Shown in pieces: positions 16,687-24,800 of a stretch of 32,373 nt of DNA; position 1 is the first letter of the stretch; every line of letters starts with the position of its first letter. The notes beneath the pieces are model-generated. The model made no database searches, had not been told where the DNA came from, and saw nothing but the letters and a program-made list of their open reading frames with translations. The position numbers were made by a program, and so were the translations under genes. Origin of the DNA: an uncultured Lachnospiraceae bacterium (GTDB taxonomy: Bacteria; Bacillota; Clostridia; Lachnospirales; Lachnospiraceae); contig CAKRNW010000010.1 in the NCBI GenBank assembly GCA_934371505.1, forward strand, positions 1-32,373. Reading direction: 5' to 3'.

Positions 16687-18750
16687 GTGATTACTATGGA
16701 TTTAGAAACCTCAATTCTTAATTTAAAAGGAATCGGTGAAAAGAGTGCCAAGCTTTTTAACAAGCTTGGCATCTTTGTCCTGGGTGATTTGCTGGAGTAT
16801 TACCCGAGGGGGTATGAAAGATTTGAAGCTCCTGCCAATATAGAGGCATGTCATGTGGGAGAAATGGCAACATTCAAGGGAACCATTACTGCAGGCCCCA
16901 CCTTGAAGCATGTGCGGAATCTGACGATTCTGAACTACACCGTGGCGGACCGGACGGGACAGATCTTTCTTACTTTTTTTAATATGCCTTATTTGAAAAA
17001 TACGCTGAAAAAAGGATCTGCCTATATATTCAGAGGAATGCTGCAGAATAAGGCAGGAAAGCTTGTGATTGAGCAGGCAAAGCTGTATAAAGAAGAGGAA
17101 TTTGCGAAACTGGCGGGAATGGTTCTTCCCCATTATCCGCTGACCAAGGGCATTACCAATCAGGCAATCATCAAGGCGGTGAAACAGGCACTGTCTGCAG
17201 TTTTTCTTACCGATCCTCTGCCGGAAAAAATCAGAAAAAAATATGATCTGATGACTTACCGGCAGGCAATGGAGAATATTCATTTTCCGGCGAACATGGA
17301 AATCCTCACGCAGGCACGAAAGAGACTGGCTTTTGATGAACTGTTTTTCTTTATTCTGTTGATTCGAAAGAACAAGGATCATAATAAAAGGCTGAAATCC
17401 GGACGACAGCTCATAGAGACTGCGGATACCGGCCGTTTGCTGGAGACACTTCCTTATCAACTTACCAATGCACAGATGCGGGTGTGGGAAGAAATCAGAG
17501 GAGATCTTACAGGTGAACATGTGATGAATCGTTTGGTACAGGGAGATGTGGGGTCTGGAAAAACAATTCTTGCCTTTCTCGCATTATTGCTGGTGGCGTC
17601 CAACGGATGTCAGGGAGCATTGATGGCACCCACAGAGGTACTCGCCAGGCAGCATTTTGACTCCCTGACGGAATTAAGCAAAAGGTATCATCTGCCCTTC
17701 AGACCGGTACTTCTCACCGGCAGTGTGCCTACAAAGCAAAGGAGAGAAGCCTATTCACAGATCGAGACGGGGGAAGTGAATGTAGTGATTGGAACCCACG
17801 CCTTGATCCAGGAAAAAGTAGTTTATCATCATCTTGCATTGGTGGTGACGGATGAACAGCATCGATTTGGTGTACGCCAGCGGGAAACTTTTTCCGATAA
17901 GGGAGAACATCCGCATATCCTGGTCATGAGCGCGACACCGATTCCCAGAACCCTGGCGATTATTCTTTATGGAGATCTGGATATTTCTGTGGTGGACGAA
18001 CTTCCTGCAAACCGGCTTCCTATTAAGAACTGTGTGGTAGGAACCCAATATCGACCCAAAGCGTACCAGTTTATTGCGAAGGAAGTGGCACAGGGGCATC
18101 AGGTATATTGTATCTGCCCCATGGTGGAGCCGGGGGAAGAAGACAATATGGAGAATGTGGTGGAGTATTCCCAGACCTTGAAGACACAGCTGCCACCTTC
18201 TGTCAGAGTGGCTTATCTGCATGGTAAAATGAAGCCTGCCATCAAAAACCAGATTATGGAACAGTTCGGAGAAAAACAGATTGATGTACTGGTGTCCACT
18301 ACTGTTATTGAGGTAGGAATCAATGTCCCCAACGCTACGGTGATGCTGGTGGAAAATGCAGAACGGTTTGGACTGGCACAGCTCCATCAGTTACGGGGAA
18401 GGGTAGGACGCGGAGATGCCCAATCCTATTGCATTTTTGTCAGCAGCAGTGAAAAAAAGGAGACCATGCAACGTCTGGAAATTCTGAACAAATCCAATGA
18501 TGGCTTTGAAATTGCCAGTGAAGATTTAAAAATGCGGGGACCGGGAGATTTGTTTGGAATCAGACAGAGTGGAGCCATGAATTTCAAGATTGCAGATATC
18601 TATCAGGATGCACTGGGGTTGTCACAGGCCAGTGAATGTGTGGATAAATTATTGACAGAGGATCCCAATCTGGAACGGATGGAACATCAGGACTGTAAAC
18701 AATATCTGGAACTGGCACTCACAAGAGCAGTTGACTTCTCAACACTTTAA
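16687..18750 (+). CDS. recG: ATP-dependent DNA helicase RecG
   Basis: A 687-aa RecG, the monomeric helicase that regresses stalled replication forks and unwinds D- and R-loops. The N-terminal wedge domain (OB fold; VGEMATFKGTITAGPTLKHV) is followed by the SF2 motor: GDVGSGKT at 286-293, DEQH at 389-392, SATPIPRTLA, and QLRGRVGRG. The C-terminal TRG region includes GPGDLFGIRQSG. Full length. The start is GTG 16687, four codons after the previous stop, with GTGGA at good spacing; ATG 16696 is the alternative. A perfect 10-bp hairpin lies in its first codons (16746-16771). Confidence 0.97.
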   Translation: MITMDLETSILNLKGIGEKSAKLFNKLGIFVLGDLLEYYPRGYERFEAPANIEACHVGEMATFKGTITAGPTLKHVRNLTILNYTVADRTGQIFLTFFNMPYLKNTLKKGSAYIFRGMLQNKAGKLVIEQAKLYKEEEFAKLAGMVLPHYPLTKGITNQAIIKAVKQALSAVFLTDPLPEKIRKKYDLMTYRQAMENIHFPANMEILTQARKRLAFDELFFFILLIRKNKDHNKRLKSGRQLIETADTGRLLETLPYQLTNAQMRVWEEIRGDLTGEHVMNRLVQGDVGSGKTILAFLALLLVASNGCQGALMAPTEVLARQHFDSLTELSKRYHLPFRPVLLTGSVPTKQRREAYSQIETGEVNVVIGTHALIQEKVVYHHLALVVTDEQHRFGVRQRETFSDKGEHPHILVMSATPIPRTLAIILYGDLDISVVDELPANRLPIKNCVVGTQYRPKAYQFIAKEVAQGHQVYCICPMVEPGEEDNMENVVEYSQTLKTQLPPSVRVAYLHGKMKPAIKNQIMEQFGEKQIDVLVSTTVIEVGINVPNATVMLVENAERFGLAQLHQLRGRVGRGDAQSYCIFVSSSEKKETMQRLEILNKSNDGFEIASEDLKMRGPGDLFGIRQSGAMNFKIADIYQDALGLSQASECVDKLLTEDPNLERMEHQDCKQYLELALTRAVDFSTL

Positions 18751-18798
18751 CAGTAAAATAAAAATAATTTGTATAAAGGTGAAAAGGAGTGAATAATC

Positions 18799-19677
18799 GT
18801 GGCAAAGATTGCGATCATCACCGACAGTAACAGTGGTATTACACAGAAGCAGGGAGAGGAACTTGGCATTTATGTGCTTCCCATGCCGTTTACAATCAAT
18901 GAAGAAACTTATTTCGAGGATATTAATCTGGAAGCAGAAAAGTTTTATCAGGAACAGGCAGCCGGATCGGATATTCTCACCAGTCAGCCTTCCCCGGAAA
19001 CCGTTATGGGACTTTGGGACAAGCTGTTAAATGAGGGGTATGAGGAAATTGTCCATATTCCCATGAGCAGTGGCTTGTCAGGATCCTGCCAGAGTGCATT
19101 GATGCTGGCGCAGGACTATGATGGAAAGGTACAGGTGGTGAATAACCAGCGTATTTCCGTAACCCAGAGACAGTCCGCTATGGATGCCAAAGCGTTGGCA
19201 GAAAACGGTTATCATGCGGATGAAATCCGGGAGAAGCTGGAAGAAGATAAGTTCAATTCCAGTATCTATATTATGCTTGATACCCTTTATTATCTGAAAA
19301 AGGGTGGTCGTATCACACCTGCGGCTGCAGCGTTGGGGACGATTCTGAGATTAAAGCCGGTTCTGCAGATCCAGGGAGAAAAGCTGGATGCCTATGCGAA
19401 AGCCCGTACCACAGAACAAGGCAAGTCGATTATGGTCAAAGCCATCAAAAGCGATATGGAGAACCGCTTTGATGGTCTTACGGATGGAACCGGATATCAT
19501 ATAGCCATGGCACACACCCAGAACCCGGAGGCTGCTGAAGCCTGGAGAGAAGAAGTGCTGAAAGAGTTTCCGGCTGCAGAAATTTATATGGATCGTCTTC
19601 CCTTAAGTATTGCGTGTCATATTGGTCCGGGAGCACTTGCAATTACGGTTTCGAAGAAGATGATTTACGAGCACTAA
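18799..19677 (+). CDS. DegV family protein (FakB-type fatty acid-binding)
   Basis: A 292-aa DegV protein. It opens AKIAIITDSNSGITQ, has the lipid-head motif TSQPSP (61-66) and the IPMSSGLSGSC loop (S90, S91, S94), and ends with ACHIGPGALAI. Family members bind one fatty acid; FakB types deliver it to FakA for phosphorylation. With a FakA-like gene two genes upstream, that role is likely. GTG 18799 follows AAGGAG. A possible promoter, TTAACA (18747) and TATAAA (18772), has a long 19-bp spacer. The 3' end overlaps the convergent 97-aa gene by 35 nt. Confidence 0.93.
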   Translation: MAKIAIITDSNSGITQKQGEELGIYVLPMPFTINEETYFEDINLEAEKFYQEQAAGSDILTSQPSPETVMGLWDKLLNEGYEEIVHIPMSSGLSGSCQSALMLAQDYDGKVQVVNNQRISVTQRQSAMDAKALAENGYHADEIREKLEEDKFNSSIYIMLDTLYYLKKGGRITPAAAALGTILRLKPVLQIQGEKLDAYAKARTTEQGKSIMVKAIKSDMENRFDGLTDGTGYHIAMAHTQNPEAAEAWREEVLKEFPAAEIYMDRLPLSIACHIGPGALAITVSKKMIYEH

Positions 19678-19936
19678 GAAGTTTTTCGATTTTTTCACGC
19701 TCTTCAGGTGTGGAATTATTTTGTACGATGCGAAATAAAACAGCAGCCTCCTGCCCGGTCAGCTGCAATCCCTGCCTCTTACTGAGCTGGAAAGCTGCAT
19801 TTATTTTGGGCAGAGCCTGTTTTAAAGTTTTTCCTTTGCACTCCTCTGCAAGCTGCAGAATAAATTCTAACTTTTCCGGTGCAATCTGTTGTAAGCTTTC
19901 ATCCTCTAACCAACCCATATTCATGTGGTTTTCCAT
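19643..19936 (-). CDS. hypothetical protein, 97 aa
   Basis: A small, mostly helical soluble protein, MENHMNMGWLEDESLQQIAP and onward, with a Ser/Lys tail. ATG 19936 follows AGAAAGGT very closely; an in-frame ATG at 19924 is a possible second start. It lies six bases after the 151-aa gene on the same strand and is probably co-transcribed. Its last 35 nt are antisense to the degV 3' end. No domain recognised. Plausible helix-rich composition and operon position support it as real. Confidence 0.7.
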   Translation of the reverse strand: MENHMNMGWLEDESLQQIAPEKLEFILQLAEECKGKTLKQALPKINAAFQLSKRQGLQLTGQEAAVLFRIVQNNSTPEEREKIEKLLSARKSSSSKP

Positions 19937-19942
19937 ACCTTT

Positions 19943-20398
19943 CTATACATGTGGATTTTGCTCATCCATTTTTTCAAACATTTGAAACATGGAACTGAAA
20001 GAATCCATATCCGGCTCCATGCCACCCATGGAACCCATCATTTCCTGCATCTGCTGGAACATTTCCATGTTTTCCTGCATCTCTTTAAACTGTTTGAGAT
20101 TGTTACGGCCTTTTTCGTCCAGATAAGGCTCTGTCAGGGAGCAGAATTTTTCCAGAGACAGATCCTCTGTCTTTTCGGACAGAAAGACATTGGGGGGATT
20201 CTCCTGCAGTTCTGAAAAAAGCAGAGGGCGGCTTAAATACTGGATTGTGATCTGCCATTCCCGGTATTTAATATAGATCATCAGCTTGCGGCGCAGAGCA
20301 GGGGCAATGTATGGGAGAAAAAGCTTCATCAACTTCAATTGCCTGGTACTGAAGAAAGAATCAAATTCTTCTATGCGATTCGGACATTCTCTTCCCAT
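19943..20398 (-). CDS. hypothetical protein, 151 aa, Met-rich C-terminus
   Basis: An unrecognised soluble protein. Residues 1-100 are helical and basic (LKLMKLFLPYIAPALRRKLMIYIKYRE has the look of an amphipathic or membrane-associating part). The last 47 residues hold 12 methionines in a Gln/Glu/Met-rich helix (QENMEMFQQMQEMMGSMGG). AAGGGG stands at proper distance before the ATG. It precedes the 97-aa gene by six bases and lies downstream of the HCB-like gene on the same strand, so the three may share regulation. Function unknown; Met-rich tails occur in metal-binding and in aggregation-prone spore or membrane proteins, but nothing more specific can be said. Confidence 0.75.
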   Translation of the reverse strand: MGRECPNRIEEFDSFFSTRQLKLMKLFLPYIAPALRRKLMIYIKYREWQITIQYLSRPLLFSELQENPPNVFLSEKTEDLSLEKFCSLTEPYLDEKGRNNLKQFKEMQENMEMFQQMQEMMGSMGGMEPDMDSFSSMFQMFEKMDEQNPHV

Positions 20399-20437
20399 AC
20401 AAAAGCCCCTTGTCTCATCTACCGTTCATCGGTATTT

Positions 20438-20457
20438 GTAACAACTTATGTTGTTAC
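20438..20457. promoter_or_regulatory. perfect 8-bp inverted repeat upstream of the 151-aa gene
   Basis: GTAACAAC and GTTGTTAC flank a 4-nt spacer. It lies 39 bp before the minus-strand start at 20398 and 21 bp after the HCB-like stop. No T-run follows in either direction, so it fits an operator or an mRNA hairpin better than a terminator. Confidence 0.4.
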
Positions 20458-20478
20458 TTCCCTAAAAAGTACAGGGGA

Positions 20479-20724
20479 TCAGCATCCACATCCGCTGCCG
20501 AAGCAGGAGAGTAACAGAATGATCCAGATCCAGTTACAAGCGCAGTTGCCTTCGCCACCGTTGTTGAAGATGCCCAGACCATTGTTGCCACATCCGCAAT
20601 CATTGCCTCCGAAGCAGGAGAGTAACAGGATAATCCAGATCCAGTTACAAGCACAATTGCCATTATTATTGTTGCTGTTGTTACTGCTGCTGCATCCGCA
20701 GCTGCTTGCTGTTAAATCACTCAT
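20479..20724 (-). CDS. cysteine-rich HCB-like protein with duplicated hydrophobic module
   Basis: An 81-aa protein resembling entries named chorion class high-cysteine HCB protein 13 in Clostridia. It begins MSDLTASSCGCSSSNNSNNN. The block GNCACNWIWIILLLSCFG occurs twice without a change (residues 22-39 and 59-76), joined by a Gly/Asn/Cys spacer, and it ends GSGCGC. Each block is a short hydrophobic helix bracketed by cysteines. The start is internal to the longest frame and follows GGAGG at nine bases. No catalytic motif. The composition fits a structural, cross-linked surface or spore-coat component; a possible sigma-K-type promoter lies upstream. The name is by resemblance; the function is inferred. 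Confidence 0.75.
   Translation of the reverse strand: MSDLTASSCGCSSSNNSNNNNGNCACNWIWIILLLSCFGGNDCGCGNNGLGIFNNGGEGNCACNWIWIILLLSCFGSGCGC
20498..20661. repeat. 53-bp direct repeat inside the HCB-like gene
   Basis: Copies at 20498-20550 and 20609-20661 match at 49 of 53 positions by eye, and the four differences are silent within the shared 18-residue block. This indicates tandem duplication with later purifying selection on the encoded module. Confidence 0.85.
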
Positions 20725-20755
20725 TTTGATAAGCCTCCGCAAGGTTTTTATACTG

Positions 20756-20782
20756 TATCCTATGCGGAGATAAAAAAGTGGT
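20756..20782 (-). promoter_or_regulatory. possible sigma-K-like promoter of the HCB-like gene
   Basis: On the minus strand the sequence CATAGGATA (20756-20764) fits the sigma-K -10 pattern CATANNNTA, with AC 16 bp upstream (20781-20782). It would start transcription about 20-25 nt before the ATG. The motif is short and could occur by chance; no good sigma-A pair was found there. Confidence 0.3.
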
Positions 20783-20790
20783 GACAAATG

Positions 20791-20820
20791 TTTTTGCTTG
20801 CATAAATCACAGGGTATAGT
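20791..20820 (+). promoter_or_regulatory. putative promoter for the sortase gene
   Basis: TTTTTG at 20791-20796 and TATAGT at 20815-20820 with an 18-bp spacer; the -35 is weak. It would give a leader of about 40 nt before ATG 20870, and it is back-to-back with the HCB-like promoter region. Confidence 0.35.
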
Positions 20821-20869
20821 AAAATGAATTAGACAAGAAATTTATAATGAAAGAAATTCGGAGTTTTAC

Positions 20870-21739
20870 ATGAAGGATAAAGGCAGTAAAGGAAAAACAG
20901 GGAAATCTTTGGAAGATTGTTCTCCGCAGATGCGGAAGGAAATACAGAAGGCACTAAAGAAAAGGGCAAGAAGAAGGAGGCTGGTGCAGGTGGTATGCGG
21001 CCTGGTGGCAGTGGGATGCTTTGCCTATCTGATCGGCTATCATTACTTTGCAGACCGGACGGATGCTTCCTATGATCACCTGAAAAATTTAAAGGATAAG
21101 GAAATCACCACTTCAGTGGGAAACACCACCATTCATTATACACAGGATCAGGGAACCCCGGATATTCTGGAGGAATACCAAAACCTTTACAACTCCAATA
21201 AAAGCCTGATTGGCTGGGTAAAAATCGAGGATACCAACATTGACTATCCGGTGATGCAGACGGCAAATAACGAATATTATTTGACCCACAACATCAGTCA
21301 GGATTATGATAAAAATGGAAGTATCTTTCTGGACTGCAACTGCGATGTGCTGAAACCAAGCACGAATCTGATTATTTACGGGCATCATATGAAGTCCGGT
21401 AAAATGTTTGGCCAGCTGGACAAATATAAAGACAAGGATTACTGGGAAAAGCACCCTTATATCCAGTTTGATACCATTTATGAAAAGGGAACCTACCAGA
21501 TTGTCTACGCCTTTCAGTCCCGTGTATACAATTCTGATGAGATTACTTTTAAGTATTATCAGTTTATTGATGCAAACTCCCAGGAGGAGTTTGATTCCTA
21601 CATGAATTCCATGAACGGACTTTCGTTGTATGATACCGGGGTGCCGGTACAGTACGGAGATCATTTTCTCACTCTGTCCACCTGTGACCACACAGAGACA
21701 GAGGGACGATTTGTGGTAGTTGCTAAAAAAGTGGAATAA
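20870..21739 (+). CDS. srtB: class B sortase
   Basis: A 289-aa membrane-anchored cysteine transpeptidase. A very basic cytoplasmic N-terminus (KKRARRRR) precedes one membrane helix (about 39-57). The catalytic domain runs from about residue 98: NKSLIGWVKIEDTNIDYPVM, YGHHMKSGKMF with H172, TLSTCDHTETEGRFVVVAKK with C272 and R280. The FGQLDKYKD region and the extended helix between H and C are class B features. Sortases cut a C-terminal motif between Thr and Gly/Asn and join the protein to peptidoglycan. The next gene encodes a protein ending in TPKTGD plus a helix and basic tail, the probable substrate. The gene lies about 100 nt from it. Confidence 0.95.
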   Translation: MKDKGSKGKTGKSLEDCSPQMRKEIQKALKKRARRRRLVQVVCGLVAVGCFAYLIGYHYFADRTDASYDHLKNLKDKEITTSVGNTTIHYTQDQGTPDILEEYQNLYNSNKSLIGWVKIEDTNIDYPVMQTANNEYYLTHNISQDYDKNGSIFLDCNCDVLKPSTNLIIYGHHMKSGKMFGQLDKYKDKDYWEKHPYIQFDTIYEKGTYQIVYAFQSRVYNSDEITFKYYQFIDANSQEEFDSYMNSMNGLSLYDTGVPVQYGDHFLTLSTCDHTETEGRFVVVAKKVE

Positions 21740-21841
21740 AGTAGGGACAAGACCTAAGCTTTTATGGTAGAAGTGTCGATACATACATTGATAACCATAC
21801 CTAGTTTAAATTGAATGGTTTTAGTCAAAGGAGATGTCCAA

Positions 21842-24800
21842 ATGAGCAAAAAGAAGGGCAAAAAAAGAGTATTAAAGAGAAAAGTCAAGAGAACGATACG
21901 GTACACCGTAGCGGCTCTTTTTATGGTAACTGCAATTATCGTAGCGGCAATTCCTGCCCAGACCAACCGCGCGGATGATGGAAGTGTTAGTGCCCAGGCG
22001 AGTGCAACAGATGATAGAACAACGGATTACAGTTATCCGGTAGAAGATGACCGTACTGGTAGTGCGGAGCCTGATTCTGCCTCTCAAGATGGAACCTATT
22101 ATACCAAGGTTCCGGTACAAAATAATATTAACTTGTCTAAATATCACAGGGATAAAAGTATGCCCAATGTGAATACAGGCTATAGTGTCATCAAACTTTC
22201 TAGTGGATATTACTTGAACTGGCAGTATAAATACTATGTCGACCAGAATACAGGTGTATTATGTGATTATAATGATGCTTTTGCTGTGCCGGAGCAGAAA
22301 CTTTCCTTGCGTTTGCCTACGAGCTACCAAATTGTAGATGTAAATGATCTCAATACATATTTTACAACAGGAAACGGAAGTAACCAGCAAAGTATATCCT
22401 ATCAGGAAAATTTTGACACAACCGACACCAACTATCAGAAGTTTGAAAAATATTTTGCAGATTCCTTTAAAACATGGTTGAAAGAATGCGCGAAATACCG
22501 TCAAGACTACAAGGCCTGGGAAGATGGGGGAAAGACTGGTACAGAACCAGTAAAACCCAGCAATCTGACTTTCACGCCGACAAATCTCTCCGAAGAATTG
22601 AGAAACCAGTACTACTGTGAATATGATCTTGTATACAATGGTTTAACAGGAGTCAAAGGGTTTACTTTGGTTCCGGTACAAGATGCCAGAACGGGAACGA
22701 TTAAGGATGCTTATCTTGTCAAAGCGCTGAGCAAGGATGCCGTGGACAGTTCTTATCGTGACAAACTGGATTCCAATGATTTTCTATGTTCCGGTATGTC
22801 CTCTCAGTTAATCACGGCAATCGGAGATTACGCATTTAACGATGTTAGAAATATTGAAACGATGGATATGCCCAGTGAGATTGCTTATGTAGGCGATTAT
22901 GCATTCTATAATTCGTTTATCAAACGTGTCAACCTTTCCAATGTAAAGACTTTGGGAAATGCGGCGTTTAAGAGTACTCAGCTGGAGAGTATTAATCTGG
23001 GTACAGGACTTACTGTTATCGGTACTGAGGCTTTTGCAAACAATGCCCTGCTGACCAGTGTGGAATTTCCAGTTACAGTTACGGATATCCGCGACGGTGC
23101 TTTTGCAAGCTGTTTGAGACTGACCAGCGTGAATTTAAGTACCATTAACAGTGACTTCAAGATTGGACAATGGTGTTTTTATGACTGTCAGTCTTTATCA
23201 TCCCTTACCCTTCCGAATGGTGTGACCAACAAGCATCTGACCTCTATCGGAAAGGGTGCATTTGCTGTGGCGAAGGGAAGTACGGCAGACACTTCACTTG
23301 CAATTGAGTTTCCCTCCAATCTGACAGAACTTCCCGACTATTTGTTTGCAGGTCGTTCCAATCTTAAGAGTGTGACATTCCCTGCATCTTATGGCGCAGA
23401 ACCTGGAAATGGATCCGTGGGTGGAGTGGCCAATGCAAAATTAGTTCCCAAGAATATGTTTGTGGGTTGTACGAATCTGGCATTTGTGAAATTTCCGGAT
23501 AATTGCTTGTATGTAAAGTATGGCAGTGAGAAATTCCAGTTTTATGATGTACAGAATCCGGACTTCTATGTGGAAGGACCGGCGGTTATGAGAAACTTAA
23601 AAGACAGAGCCTACCCAAGAGAAGCCACGTGGTATGAAAAAACTTACGTTAATGACTTCGTTCCTTACCGTTTTACCTTAAATGGGGTGGAGTATTACGA
23701 GACAGGAAGTAAAGATGGCGATTATATTCTTACTGTCGATAAAAGTGGGAAAATGACTTCCTGTATCCAGGCACCGGGTAACACCAGCAGTAGCATCGAC
23801 CTGGTGATTCCCAGTAAAGTCGGTGCTTACGATGTAGTAAGCGTGGTGGAAGGATGCTTTGACACTGTAAAAGATAAATTGAAGACCGTAACCGTTTCCG
23901 ATGATTCTATCTCTGGGATTGACAACCGCACTTTTGAGAACTGTCCTAAGTTAGAGGAGGTTACTCTCGGCAATTCTGTGTCAAGAGTGGGCGATAGTGC
24001 GTTTGCCGACTGTCCAAAACTGAAAAATGTAACCTTCCATACGCCCAGTGCCGGTTACAATAATTTCACCATCGGAACCAATGCCTTTGAGACGAAGGGT
24101 ACTGAATTGACCTTCCACGCAGACATTGTGAAAGGCTATGCGCCATTTGACTGGGCAATGCAGCCAGACAACTATGTGTACAGCCAGACCGGTGTAAGAG
24201 TTTGCTATCAGAGCCAGTCCCCCACTTACCTGAAAGTCATGTATGACAAGAACCAGGATGGGGAGATTACGTTGATTGATTATCCTCGTTATGACAGTCT
24301 TGACAAAGACCATGCGGCGCATAACAAGGAAATGCAGGACTACTATTATCGTATCTATGGGGACAGTAAGTACGATAGTTATCGTCAGAACTTTGCAAAA
24401 GCAGCAATTGCTGCTGGAAATGCAACTATTTCTAATGAGTTGTATGAAAGTGACTACTATGGTCCGTGGATTGGAAGTGATCTGGAGAATCAAACCACCT
24501 GGGATAATTTATTGCAGCAGGCAAATGGAGGAACAGCACCGGCAAATCCCATTACCAAACCGGACGCATACTACACCCGAAAGCCCTATAGTATCTTGGA
24601 GAATGCCAAGGGAAATTCAGACAAAATCTGGGAGTCTCTAACCCCAGAGGAGGCAGACTGGGTGGGTGCCTGCCTAAACATTGATGTACCAGAGGCGGTT
24701 ACATCTCTGGATGTTTACACTTTTATCCGTGGCACCAGTGATGGCAAGAAGAATTTTAATAGTGGTAATGTGCAGACTTACTTGAACACTCCAAACAATA

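Noticed and set aside
20461..20477. CCCT/AGGG inverted repeat after the HCB-like gene as a terminator
   Set aside because: Only four pairs with a 9-nt loop and no T-tract in the needed position.
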